Positions 1-7,497 of a DNA stretch of 21,647 nt are shown here, piece after piece. Source of the DNA: Maritimibacter sp. (GTDB taxonomy: Bacteria; Pseudomonadota; Alphaproteobacteria; Rhodobacterales; Rhodobacteraceae). Location of the stretch: NCBI GenBank assembly GCA_020441225.1, contig JAGRMP010000194.1, positions 23,008 through 44,654 on the forward strand, read 5' to 3'. How positions within the stretch are numbered: position 1 is the first letter of the stretch; every line of letters begins with the position of its first letter. The notes beneath the pieces are model-generated. The model made no database searches and was not told the DNA's origin. It worked only from the letters and a program-made list of their open reading frames with translations. The position numbers and the translations under genes were made by a program.

Positions 1-347
1 GCGAGCGACGAGCCGCAAACGGACGAGAACCCGCCGCAGGCGATCACCGTGGCCATCGCCAGCCCGCCCTTGCGGTGCCGCATCCAGGCATAGGCGGCGG
101 TGTAGAGGTCGTTGGCGATGCCCGATTGCACCACGAAATTCCCCATCATCAGGAACAGCGGCAGGATCGACAGCGAATAGGCCCGGCTGTTGTCGAAATA
201 GGTCTGGCCCAGCAGCGAGAGCGCCGGGTCGATGCCGATGATCGCGGCGGTGCCGACGGTGCCGACGAAGGTGAGCGCGAGGCCAATCGGCACCCCGAGC
301 AGCAGCATCCCGAACAGGATGACCAGGCCGACTTCCCATTCAGACAT
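1..347 (-). CDS. dctM: TRAP transporter large permease, DctM family (partial, 3' end off the window)
   Basis: Large membrane subunit of a tripartite ATP-independent periplasmic transporter, which moves a solute captured by the DctP protein across the inner membrane using an ion gradient. Only the first 115 codons are present. They begin MSEWEVGLVILFGMLLLGVPIGL and contain the family's hydrophobic N-terminal helix, the SILPLFLMMGNFVVQSG segment and the conserved G-G-F-S-S-V-C-G-S-S-L-A stretch at the cut. Full members are about 425-430 residues. The start overlaps the end of dctQ by 8 bases (340-347), which argues for translational coupling and fixes the start. Family assignment is very secure; the substrate cannot be read from this subunit. 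Confidence 0.95.
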   Translation of the reverse strand, partial: MSEWEVGLVILFGMLLLGVPIGLALTFVGTVGTAAIIGIDPALSLLGQTYFDNSRAYSLSILPLFLMMGNFVVQSGIANDLYTAAYAWMRHRKGGLAMATVIACGGFSSVCGSSL

Positions 348-834
348 GACCGCGCCGCCTTTCGAAGATCTGCAGGAATGTGATGAGCGTCGCCACCGCG
401 CTCAGCGCGGCGACACCGTAGGCCAAGGGCGCGAGCGGCAGTTTCAGCGTCGGCGTGATGCCGTCGTAGCCGCTGATCTGGTCGCCGATTTTCCACAGCC
501 GCCAGGCGATGACGGCCAGCACGGCCCCGGACAACAGCCCGACCAGCTTGTCGGCGACGAAGCGCTGTACCCGGCCAAGCCGCGTCGTCAGCACGTCGAC
601 ATAGATATGATCGCGGTCGAGGCTTGCCGCCGGCAGGCCGATGAAGATCACCGCGGCCAACATCATCTCGGTCAGTTCCGTCGCCCCCTGCACCGGCGAA
701 TTCATGAGGTAGCGCCCGAGCACATCGGCCACGGTGAGCGCCATCATGGCCAGCAGCAACACCGCGCATATCGCCGCGATGGCGCTGCGCAGCCAGCGGG
801 TCGCCCCGCCGGCTGCGTCATGCGCTCTGTTCAT
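340..834 (-). CDS. dctQ: TRAP transporter small permease, DctQ family
   Basis: Small four-helix membrane subunit of the TRAP transporter. The product has 164 residues, normal for the family. Hydrophobic segments lie at about residues 13-36, 57-70, 92-112 and 134-156. The conserved motif of an Asp and Arg just after helix 1 is seen as TVADVLGRYLMNSPVQGATELTE, followed by the LDRDHIYVD segment typical of DctQ. The start shares ATGA with the dctP stop (831-834), and the stop lies inside the start of dctM, so the three genes form one tightly coupled transport unit. Confidence 0.94.
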   Translation of the reverse strand: MNRAHDAAGGATRWLRSAIAAICAVLLLAMMALTVADVLGRYLMNSPVQGATELTEMMLAAVIFIGLPAASLDRDHIYVDVLTTRLGRVQRFVADKLVGLLSGAVLAVIAWRLWKIGDQISGYDGITPTLKLPLAPLAYGVAALSAVATLITFLQIFERRRGHV

Positions 835-1844
835 TCGGCTTCCAGCTTCTCGATCTCGGCGAGCAGCATGTCATAAGCGGCCTGACCGTCCACGCCCGCT
901 TCCGAGACGAGCGCGATATTCGCCTCGATCACCGGCGCGAAGCGCTCGCGCAGCGTGGCAATGTCGTCCGCCGTCGCTTCGTAGATGTCGATCTGGCCTT
1001 CGAGCGCCGCGCGGCCCGCCGCATCGGCGGCGTTCCACATCTCGCCCGCCTTGCGCGCGAGCGGTTCGCCGATGATCGCATCGATGGCGGCCTGGTCCTC
1101 GGGCGCGATGCTGTCCCATTTCGCCTGGTTCATCACGATCATGAAGGCGGTGTTGTAGATGCCGCCCTCGGCTTCGAAGGCCGACGTGAGCAGATCGCCC
1201 AGCTTGAAGAAATTCACGGTCTCCCACGGGAAGAAGATCCCGTCGGCGACCCGCTGGCTGAGAAGCTCATAAGCCTTGGACGACGGGCCCTCGACCGGCA
1301 CCGCGCCGAGCAACTCGGCCAGGTCATGCGCCACCACGGAGCCGACGCGGATCTTCTGCCCCGCGATGTCGTCCACGCTGGCGACCGGCGACGAGGAAAA
1401 GATCTGCCCCGGCCCGTGGGTATGCACCGCCAGCACCTTGACGCCGTCGTATTCGCCCGCTTGCGCCAGCATCGCGTCATGCACGCGCTGGTAGGCGACC
1501 GAGGAGACGATCGCGTCGGAGGTCATGAACGGCATCTCGGCGACCGCCGAGGTCTTGAACCGGCCCGGCGTGTAGCCCTGCACGGTATAGCCGATGTCGA
1601 CGACACCGTTCTTGACGAGGTCGTAGGTCGCTGGCGGCGGCCCCATCGGCGCGGGCAGCACGTTGACCGTGACCCGGCCCTCGGTGACTTCCTCGATCTG
1701 CGCGGCGAGCGGCAGGATGAGATCGGACACCTGCGGATGCGACGGCGGCAGCCAGCTGTTGAGCGTGAGCACGGTGTCGGCATAGGCGCCCGCGGCGGCG
1801 AAGGCAATGGTGGCCGAGGCCAGGGCGGTTCTGAGATGGATCAT
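831..1844 (-). CDS. dctP: TRAP transporter periplasmic solute-binding protein, DctP family
   Basis: Periplasmic receptor that captures the substrate for the DctQM permease. The chosen start gives 337 residues beginning MIHLRTALASATIAFAAAGAYA, a signal peptide with likely cleavage after residue 22 (AYA/DT); an AGGGAAA ribosome site precedes it. The open frame runs further upstream to about 2231, but that extension lacks a signal peptide at its N-terminus and overlaps iacG, so it is rejected. The conserved family arginine that pairs with a substrate carboxylate is seen at about residue 166 (GQKIRVGS). This fits an organic acid substrate. Position downstream of iacG suggests an indoleacetate or related aromatic acid, which is an inference. 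Ordinary C4-dicarboxylate transport remains possible. Confidence 0.93.
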   Translation of the reverse strand: MIHLRTALASATIAFAAAGAYADTVLTLNSWLPPSHPQVSDLILPLAAQIEEVTEGRVTVNVLPAPMGPPPATYDLVKNGVVDIGYTVQGYTPGRFKTSAVAEMPFMTSDAIVSSVAYQRVHDAMLAQAGEYDGVKVLAVHTHGPGQIFSSSPVASVDDIAGQKIRVGSVVAHDLAELLGAVPVEGPSSKAYELLSQRVADGIFFPWETVNFFKLGDLLTSAFEAEGGIYNTAFMIVMNQAKWDSIAPEDQAAIDAIIGEPLARKAGEMWNAADAAGRAALEGQIDIYEATADDIATLRERFAPVIEANIALVSEAGVDGQAAYDMLLAEIEKLEAE

Positions 1845-1891
1845 TTGCGCGTTTCCCTGTTGGATTGGCTTGGTTTCCGTTTGGTCTTGCT

Positions 1892-1909
1892 GTCCCGGTT
1901 TACCGGGAT
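1892..1909. promoter_or_regulatory. Palindrome between iacG and dctP
   Basis: A 16-base inverted repeat, arms TCCCGGT and ACCGGGA with a 2-base centre, spans 1893-1908 about 50 bases upstream of dctP. The centre is too tight for a good RNA hairpin and there is no T-run, so a protein-binding site is more likely than a terminator. Its CGGT..ACCG core faintly resembles the GGTAA-NN-TTACC sites at 8716 and 17672, but the spacing differs. Confidence 0.35.
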
Positions 1910-1927
1910 CTTTGTCTGGATCTTCGG

Positions 1928-1957
1928 GCCGGGGCCGGACACAAGGCCCGCCCCGGC
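1928..1957 (-). other. GC-rich hairpin in the iacG-dctP gap
   Basis: Inverted repeat GCCGGGGC (1928-1935) and GCCCCGGC (1950-1957) with a 14-base loop lies just after the iacG stop. It could trim or stabilise the transcript between the catabolic genes and the transporter. No T-run follows on the minus strand, so it is not called a strong terminator. The rest of the 131-base gap holds only the palindrome at 1893-1908 and the dctP ribosome site. Confidence 0.4.
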
Positions 1958-1975
1958 GCGCCGCTGCGAGGAGAG

Positions 1976-2476
1976 CTACAGCGGCGGTGTATGCAGGTGA
2001 TGGTAATCCCGGCTGAAATAGACGAGCCCGGGCGCGGGCGCGGCCGACAGATGCACCCCGCGCACCTCGCAGAACATCACCGAATGCGAGCCCTGCTCGA
2101 TCACCGAACCGATCCGGCAGTCGAAGGCGACGTTGGCGTCTTCGAGCACCGGGCAGCCGGTCGCGAGCGTGATCCATGAGCCCCTGGCCCAGCGGTCCAC
2201 GCCTTCGACATAGCGGGCGAAGGTGTTGCACAGCTCCTGGTGCTGCGAGGCGAGGACGTTCACGCAGATGTGGAAGTTCTGCAAAAACAGATCGTGCACG
2301 AAGGATTTGCGGTTGATGCAGACCAAGAGCGTCGGTGGCGCGTCGGTCACCGAGCAGACCGCCGAGGCGACCAGCCCGTGCTTGCCCGCCGGGCCATCGG
2401 TGGTGATCAGGTTCACCGCCGCGCCCATCCGGCTCATGCCTTCGCGAAAAGCGCTCTGGTCTTGGGTCAGCTCCAT
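1976..2476 (-). CDS. iacG: Flavin reductase, IacG-like (FMN_red / HpaC-type)
   Basis: NAD(P)H:flavin oxidoreductase expected to supply reduced flavin to the monooxygenase IacA. The 166-residue product shows the flavin reductase-like fold signature: residues around F-R-x-G-M-S-R-M-G-A-A-V-N-L-I-T-T near the N-terminus, then GLVASAVCSVTDAPPTLLVCINR and the terminal GLVYFSRDYHHL. The start at 2476 is chosen because a strong AGGGGGG ribosome site sits about 7 bases upstream; the longer in-frame start at 2491 would place that site inside the gene and overlap iacF. It lies 11 bases downstream of the iacF stop, so it is the last iac gene of the operon. Family assignment is secure; the pairing with IacA comes from known iac clusters. 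Confidence 0.9.
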   Translation of the reverse strand: MELTQDQSAFREGMSRMGAAVNLITTDGPAGKHGLVASAVCSVTDAPPTLLVCINRKSFVHDLFLQNFHICVNVLASQHQELCNTFARYVEGVDRWARGSWITLATGCPVLEDANVAFDCRIGSVIEQGSHSVMFCEVRGVHLSAAPAPGLVYFSRDYHHLHTPPL

Positions 2477-2487
2477 GTCGTCCCCCC

Positions 2488-3453
2488 TCATATGTCCAGC
2501 ACCAGCTTGCCGCGCCCGCGCGAACAGCAGACGCACATCTGGTCGCCGTCAGCGCGTTCCTCGTCGGTCAGGAACTGGTCGCGGTGGTCGATCTCGCCCG
2601 AGAGCACGTCTGTGACACAGGTGCCGCAAACGCCCTCTTCGCATTTCACATCCACCTTGATGCCGTGCTCGGCGAGCTTCTTGGCGATGGTGTCGTCGGG
2701 GCCGATGGTGAGGGTCACGCCCGAAGCGCGGGCTTCGACCTCGAAACTGTCGCCGGTCAGATCCACATCGGCCGAGAAATACTCGCGGTGCACGTTGGCG
2801 CTGGCATGGCCCGCCCCCTCGGCAAAGCCGATCACCCAGTCCATGAAGCCTTGCGGCCCGCAGACATAGAGATGCGTGTCCGGGTCGGGCGCGGGCAGAT
2901 CGCGGGCAAGGTCGAGCTTCTGCGCCTCCGCCTCGTCGTCGTGGTGAAACACCACGCGGTCGGCGAAGGGCGCGGCCTTGAGCTCGTCATAAAACGCGGT
3001 CACGTCCCTGGAGCGGGTACAGAAATGCAAGGTAAAGTCCTTGCCCAGCGCGTGCAGCCGCCGCGCCATGGCGATCATCGGCGTGATGCCGATCCCGCCG
3101 CCGAGCAGCACCGTGGTCCGGGCGGTCTCGTCCAGCGGGAAGTGGTTGCGCGGCCCTTCCACGCGCAGCGCCGCCCCCGGCTGCGCCACCCGGTGCACTT
3201 CGACCGACCCGCCGCGCGAGGCGGGGTCTTTGAGCACGCCGATCTCGTAGAACCCGGTTTCGGCCGGGTCGGAACAGAGCGAATACTGCCGCCAGAGATC
3301 GACCTCGGGCAGGTAGAGGTCCAGATGCGCGCCCGCGGTGACGGGCGGCAGCGCGTCGCCCACCAGCCGGATCCGGGCGATGCCGCCGCGGTCGTCGATC
3401 CGCTCGGAGACGGTGAGCGTCATGGTGTTGGTGTCGGTCATGTCGAGGCTCAT
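2488..3453 (-). CDS. iacF: Ferredoxin reductase of the Rieske oxygenase, IacF-like (phthalate dioxygenase reductase family)
   Basis: Electron-transfer partner of the IacCD dioxygenase. The 321-residue product has the class IA domain order: flavin domain with R-Q-Y-S-L at 55-59, NAD domain with GGGIGITPM at 118-126 and CGPQGFMDW from 198, and a C-terminal plant-type [2Fe-2S] domain with Cys271, Cys276, Cys279 and a fourth Cys in MCVCC (307-310). It therefore needs no separate ferredoxin, and none is encoded nearby. The start at 3453 shares ATGA with the iacE stop; an alternative Met at 3441 has no better ribosome site. VanB-like reductases share this architecture, so the specific name rests on gene order. 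Confidence 0.92.
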   Translation of the reverse strand: MSLDMTDTNTMTLTVSERIDDRGGIARIRLVGDALPPVTAGAHLDLYLPEVDLWRQYSLCSDPAETGFYEIGVLKDPASRGGSVEVHRVAQPGAALRVEGPRNHFPLDETARTTVLLGGGIGITPMIAMARRLHALGKDFTLHFCTRSRDVTAFYDELKAAPFADRVVFHHDDEAEAQKLDLARDLPAPDPDTHLYVCGPQGFMDWVIGFAEGAGHASANVHREYFSADVDLTGDSFEVEARASGVTLTIGPDDTIAKKLAEHGIKVDVKCEEGVCGTCVTDVLSGEIDHRDQFLTDEERADGDQMCVCCSRGRGKLVLDI

Positions 3454-4208
3454 CTCATGTAGATCCCGCCGTTCACGTCCCAGCAGGCGCCGTTGACGAA
3501 AGCGGCGCGGGGGGCGGCCAGCATCGCGACCAGTTCGGCGACGAATTTCGGGTCGCCCAGATCGCCCACGGGAATGTTCTTCTTCGCCGCCTCGATGCCG
3601 TCGCCGAGCACGGCCCGCACCATCGGCGTGTCCATCGGCCCGGGCGCGATGGCGTTGCAGGTCACACCAAAGGGCGCGAGGTCGCGGGCAAAGATCTTGG
3701 TCAGCGTCAGGATCGCGCCCTTGGACGCGGCGTAATGCGCCCCGGTGGCGGTGCCGCCGTTCTGCCCGGCGAGCGAGGCCATGTTGACGAGCCGCCCGTA
3801 GCCCTGCGCCTTCATGTGGCGGCCGAAGATCTGGCAGCCCGCAAAGGTGCCGCCGGCATTGGTGGCCATCACCTCGTTGAAGAACGCCGGGTCTATGTCG
3901 AGCAGACCCTGCACCGCGGTCCGGGCGGCGTTGTTCACCAGCACCTCGACCGAGCCGAAGAATTCGACGCACTTGTCGAGCACGGTCTGGAAGTCGCCCG
4001 GTTTCGTCACGTCGAGCGTAGCCGTGGTCGCGGTCTCGCCCGACAGATCCAGCTCCGACGCCAGCGCCTTGGCGGGCTCGGGGTCCATGTCTGTGATGAC
4101 GACGCGGAAACCGTCGCGGTGCAGCGCGCGCGCGACCTCGGCCCCGAAGCCGCGCGCGCCGCCGGTGATGACGGCCGTCTGTATCCGATCCGGCAAGGGT
4201 GCCGCCAT
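3450..4208 (-). CDS. iacE: Short-chain dehydrogenase/reductase, IacE-like
   Basis: Classical SDR of 252 residues. The cofactor site TGGARGFG is at 15-22, an acidic residue after strand 2 (Asp40) favours NAD(H), NNAA is at 92-95, and the catalytic set is Ser145, Tyr159 and Lys163 (YAASK). The C-terminus ends in the usual VNGACWDVNGGIYMR. In characterised iac clusters IacE acts early, together with IacA, on the oxidised indole intermediate leading to dioxindole-3-acetate. The start overlaps the iacD stop by one base (TGATG). The SDR family is certain; the exact substrate is inferred from gene order. Confidence 0.9.
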   Translation of the reverse strand: MAAPLPDRIQTAVITGGARGFGAEVARALHRDGFRVVITDMDPEPAKALASELDLSGETATTATLDVTKPGDFQTVLDKCVEFFGSVEVLVNNAARTAVQGLLDIDPAFFNEVMATNAGGTFAGCQIFGRHMKAQGYGRLVNMASLAGQNGGTATGAHYAASKGAILTLTKIFARDLAPFGVTCNAIAPGPMDTPMVRAVLGDGIEAAKKNIPVGDLGDPKFVAELVAMLAAPRAAFVNGACWDVNGGIYMR

Positions 4209-4702
4209 CAGAACAGATAGCTGAACGAGTTCAGCACCCCATCGGAATTGAGCAGTCTCACCACCTTGCGCTGGATCCTGAGGCCTGCGTCCGTGGCCTT
4301 GAGCTCGTAGAACAGATTGCCCGCCCAGACCCGCTGGCGGCCGAACTTGTCCTCGATCAGGTGCTCGGCGGCGCGGACGGTCACCAGATCGCCCTCGGCG
4401 CGCTCGATCACGATCCGGCTCACCGTGCGCACGGTCACCGCGGGCGGCGCCGACGAGATCGAGAACCCCTGCTGAAACCGCGCGATCCGGTCGCGCCGCA
4501 TCTTGGCGTTGTCGTAGCACAGGTTGAGCTGGTTGGCGTAATCCTCGCCCTCGCCGATCGGCAGGATGTAGAGCCCGTCCTCGGTCCACAGCTCCAGCCA
4601 GTCGTCATAGGCGCGGGCGTCGAGCAGATCGGCCTCGGCCCACAGGAACCGCGTCACATCCGCAAGCAGCGCATTGGTGTCGATCTTGGACATCTCGGTC
4701 AT
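4208..4702 (-). CDS. iacD: Aromatic-ring-hydroxylating dioxygenase small (beta) subunit, IacD-like
   Basis: Structural beta subunit of the Rieske dioxygenase, with the SnoaL/NTF2-like cone fold. The 164-residue product carries typical beta-subunit motifs: FLWAEADLLDARAYDDWLELWTEDG near the N-terminus, the RRDRIARF segment in the middle, and R-x-x-R-K-V-V-R-L-L-N near the C-terminus. The start at 4702 is preferred because it shares ATGA with the iacC stop and has an AGGA ribosome site 7 bases upstream; an in-frame Met at 4720 would add six acidic residues and overlap iacC further. It forms an alpha/beta oxygenase with IacC. Confidence 0.92.
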   Translation of the reverse strand: MTEMSKIDTNALLADVTRFLWAEADLLDARAYDDWLELWTEDGLYILPIGEGEDYANQLNLCYDNAKMRRDRIARFQQGFSISSAPPAVTVRTVSRIVIERAEGDLVTVRAAEHLIEDKFGRQRVWAGNLFYELKATDAGLRIQRKVVRLLNSDGVLNSFSYLF

Positions 4703-5973
4703 GCCATCATCCTCTTCCACATCTGGTAGGCGGCCCGCATGCCGGTCTCGGCGCTGATATGGCCGCGCGGGCCTGCGGTGCCCGGTTCTTCGTCGACCAT
4801 GCCGCGGTTGACGAGGATCGGCAGATCCTCACCGCCCTTGGTGCCGCGCTGCACGCGCTCCCACACCTCGGCGTCGTCGGGGCTGCCAAAGCCCATCGGG
4901 CCCTGGAAATGCTCGTGCAGACGCATCCGCATCCGGTTCGCGGCCTCGGGGCCGCCGTCCATGCCCAGCGCCATGTGGCGGATGTCGGTGCGGTCCACCG
5001 TGACCGGGGTCAGCACCCGGAAGAAGGCGAGCGAGAACGAGACGTTGGGGAAGAGGTTGAGGTTGAACCCCGACCCGCCCACGGCGCGCACGATGCGCCG
5101 CACCTGATCCTCGGGGGTGCCTTCGGCGCGCAACTCCTGCGCCAACTCTTCGAAACGGGCCGGGATCGGGTCGTCGAGATTGGCCTCGAGATCCTCGAGC
5201 TCGGGGATCATCATCATCACCGAATGCCCGTTGCCCAGGTCCTCGACCCAGCCCTTGCCCTTGTCGAGAAAGTCGAACATGTCGATCGTGGCGCCGTCGA
5301 GCGACTGCAGGAAACTCTTGTGCACGACCGGGAAGTGATAGGCGTCGGTGGTGTTTTCGAGCTGCACCTTCCAGTTCATCGGCACGGTGAACTGATGCTC
5401 GCCCAGAACCTTGACCGGAAACCCGCCGCCCTGCTTCATGAACAGATCGATGTAGCGGCAGACCTGCGGCCCGAGGAAATCGACCAGCGGCTCGGCCTCT
5501 TCGTTGAAGGTCGCGAAGACCATGCCGTTGTAGGCCTCGGTCCGCAGCTTCAACAGCCCGTGCTGGTCCTTGTCGAAATCGTCGCCGTATTGCTCGGGGT
5601 AAGGCAGCGCGCGCAACGAGCCGTCGAGCCCGTAGCCCCAGCCGTGATAGGGGCACTGGAACGAGGCCGTCTTGCCCTTCTTCACCTCGCAGACCGTCGC
5701 GGCGCGGTGGCGGCAGCGGTTGACCATCACGTGGATCTTGCCCTTGCGGTCGCGCACCACGATCACCGGTTCGAGCCCGACATTCGACAGCTTGAACGAC
5801 CCCTTGTCGGGGAACTCGCTCTCATGGGCGACGAACACCCAGGTCCGCTTGAAGATCTTGTCCATCTCTTCGGCGAAGAGATCGGGATCTTCGTACATAA
5901 CGGTGGCGACCCGGGCGTTCTTCTCGTCGTAGAGCGCGTCCAGATCGCTGAATTTCGGCATATCGAGGGACAT
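4699..5973 (-). CDS. iacC: Aromatic-ring-hydroxylating dioxygenase large (alpha) subunit, Rieske type, IacC-like
   Basis: Catalytic subunit of a Rieske non-haem iron dioxygenase, 424 residues. The Rieske [2Fe-2S] ligands are Cys87 and His89 (C-R-H) and Cys107 and His110 (C-P-Y-H-G-W). The mononuclear iron site is seen as N-x2-D-A-Y-H-F-P-V-V-H, with bridging Asp210 and ligands His213 and His218. In the iac pathway this enzyme acts after IacA and IacE and leads to the diphenol (catechol from unsubstituted indoleacetate). It lies 3 bases after iacB and overlaps iacD by 4. Overall form is like anthranilate or benzoate dioxygenase alpha subunits, so substrate naming depends on the neighbouring iac genes. 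Confidence 0.93.
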   Translation of the reverse strand: MSLDMPKFSDLDALYDEKNARVATVMYEDPDLFAEEMDKIFKRTWVFVAHESEFPDKGSFKLSNVGLEPVIVVRDRKGKIHVMVNRCRHRAATVCEVKKGKTASFQCPYHGWGYGLDGSLRALPYPEQYGDDFDKDQHGLLKLRTEAYNGMVFATFNEEAEPLVDFLGPQVCRYIDLFMKQGGGFPVKVLGEHQFTVPMNWKVQLENTTDAYHFPVVHKSFLQSLDGATIDMFDFLDKGKGWVEDLGNGHSVMMMIPELEDLEANLDDPIPARFEELAQELRAEGTPEDQVRRIVRAVGGSGFNLNLFPNVSFSLAFFRVLTPVTVDRTDIRHMALGMDGGPEAANRMRMRLHEHFQGPMGFGSPDDAEVWERVQRGTKGGEDLPILVNRGMVDEEPGTAGPRGHISAETGMRAAYQMWKRMMA

Positions 5974-5976
5974 GGC

Positions 5977-6348
5977 TCAGCTCCTGTGTTGTGCGGGGAT
6001 TTCCAAGGCGCGACCCATGCGCGCCTCGACGGTCATGTATTTCCACAGCCGGTCGTTGCCGTCGCCCACCTCGATCGTCCGAAGCAGGTTGCAGGCGGCC
6101 TGCACCGTGGCGCGGTCGGGGAAATCGGCCATGATGTACCAGGTGAAGGGAAAGCCCTGCGTCGCCCCCACCATGGTCTGGTCATCGTCGAAGGTGCCGA
6201 CGATCTCGACCCCCTCCAGATCGGCGATCCCGCGCATCAGCGCCTGGGTCGCGGTCCAGACCGGCCCGATCTGGTCGAAGGGCAGCGAAAAGAACGCCGC
6301 GTGGTTGTTGAAGCACAAAAGCGTGCGGATCGGTTGCGTCTCTGGCAT
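5977..6348 (-). CDS. iacB: Small conserved protein, IacB-like
   Basis: A 123-residue cytoplasmic protein with no signal peptide or membrane segment. It has an alternating strand/helix pattern typical of a ferredoxin-like dimeric alpha/beta barrel, and the stretches TFDDDQTMVGATQGFPFTWYIMAD and AACNLLRTIEVGD..LWKY that I associate with IacB proteins. It sits 9 bases after iacA with a ribosome site (GGAG) that overlaps the iacA stop, and 3 bases before iacC. IacB is found in iac clusters, but its reaction is poorly defined; it has no catalytic motif I can name. Assignment is from sequence resemblance and from its fixed place between iacA and iacC. Confidence 0.82.
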   Translation of the reverse strand: MPETQPIRTLLCFNNHAAFFSLPFDQIGPVWTATQALMRGIADLEGVEIVGTFDDDQTMVGATQGFPFTWYIMADFPDRATVQAACNLLRTIEVGDGNDRLWKYMTVEARMGRALEIPAQHRS

Positions 6349-6357
6349 CGGGCGCTC

Positions 6358-7497
6358 CTAGGGGTAACCGGGCAAGGTGGGTTCGTCGAACATCGCGGCG
6401 CCCGCCGCGGTGAACGTGCCTTCCGACAGGAAGGCGTGCTGGGCGACCGCCGCGGCGTCGATCATGTTGCGGATCAGCGGATGGCCCTTGTCGATCGCGG
6501 TCGAGCCCCCGAGCGTGAAGGCGCGGCGCGCGGCCTCGGCCCCGTCCTTGGCGGCCTTCGATGCGACGAGCCTGAGCCGCACGTGCAGATCGCGGCTGAC
6601 AGTTTCGTTGTGCTCAAGCTCTTCCCAAGCCTCTTCCAGCGTGTCGTAGAACAGCGCCTGCGCGCCCAGATAGATCCCGCGCGCCTTGGCATATTCGGTC
6701 TGCAGGTAGGGCCGCGCGCCCGGCTTGGGCGCGCCGGTGACCGATTGCCGGCTGCCGGTCTGGTGAACATAGTCCAGCGCCGCCCGCGCCGCGCCCAGCG
6801 CGACCACGGCCAGAACCTGGCTCGCGAGCGCCATCGACGGATAACGGAACTGCTTGTCGTCCATCTTCGGCTTGGAACCGCGGATAAAAGTCCACTCGGG
6901 CGCCACAATGGCGCCGTCGACCTTGATGTCGTGGCTGCCGGTCGCGGCGAGGCCTTCGGTGTTCCAGGTGTCCACCACCTCGATCCGGTCGCGCGGCAGG
7001 ATGGCGATCAGCGGCAGCGTGGTGCTCTTGCCTTCGATCTTGATCCCGACGCCCGCCAGGTCCGCGCCCATGATCCCCGAGCCCCAGGGCCATTGCCCGC
7101 GGACCTCGTAGCCCCCTGCCACGCTCTTGGCGGCCTGCGGCGGGAACATCGCGCCCGCAAACACCGTGTCGGGGTTGGTGCCGAAGATCTCGGCGTAGGT
7201 TTCGGGCGGCAGGGTCGCGAGATAGGTCGCCGAAACGCCGAAGCTCGCCACCCAGCCCGCCGAGGCGTCGGCTGCCGAGATCTCTTCGATCACACGGCAG
7301 AACTCGGCCGGCGACTGGGCATTGCCGCCGAACCGTTCGGGGACAAAGGCCCGGTAGACACCGAGCGCCTTGAACTGGTCGACGACGTCCTGCGGAATGT
7401 GGCGCAGCGCCTGAAACTCGGAGGCGCGGGCACGGATGCCGGCCAGCACCTCGTCCTTCGTCTCCGGTCTTTGCGCCACTGGGGCTTGGGTGTTCAT
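6358..7497 (-). CDS. iacA: Indole-3-acetate monooxygenase, IacA-like (acyl-CoA dehydrogenase-fold flavin monooxygenase)
   Basis: First enzyme of indoleacetate breakdown in known iac systems. It is a flavin monooxygenase of the acyl-CoA dehydrogenase superfamily that uses reduced flavin from IacG. The 379-residue product begins with the helical N-terminal domain (YRAFVPERFGG, CRVIEEISAADASAGWV), has a central beta domain (GGYEVRGQWPWGSGI) and a C-terminal four-helix domain ending AAAVAQHAFLSEGTF, the pattern of the HsaA/DszC-like type. The usual catalytic glutamate of true acyl-CoA dehydrogenases is not expected here. The start shares ATGA with the iacH stop (7494-7497); the longer frame reading upstream into iacH is rejected. 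Confidence 0.9.
   Translation of the reverse strand: MNTQAPVAQRPETKDEVLAGIRARASEFQALRHIPQDVVDQFKALGVYRAFVPERFGGNAQSPAEFCRVIEEISAADASAGWVASFGVSATYLATLPPETYAEIFGTNPDTVFAGAMFPPQAAKSVAGGYEVRGQWPWGSGIMGADLAGVGIKIEGKSTTLPLIAILPRDRIEVVDTWNTEGLAATGSHDIKVDGAIVAPEWTFIRGSKPKMDDKQFRYPSMALASQVLAVVALGAARAALDYVHQTGSRQSVTGAPKPGARPYLQTEYAKARGIYLGAQALFYDTLEEAWEELEHNETVSRDLHVRLRLVASKAAKDGAEAARRAFTLGGSTAIDKGHPLIRNMIDAAAVAQHAFLSEGTFTAAGAAMFDEPTLPGYP

Noticed and set aside
1845..2231. N-terminal extension of DctP by about 129 residues
   Set aside because: It would bury the signal peptide, overlap iacG and skip the AGGGAAA site that precedes 1844.
2488..3453. Identical first five residues (MSLDM) in IacC and IacF as a sign of gene duplication
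   Set aside because: The match stops after five residues and the codons differ; the proteins belong to unrelated families, so chance is enough.
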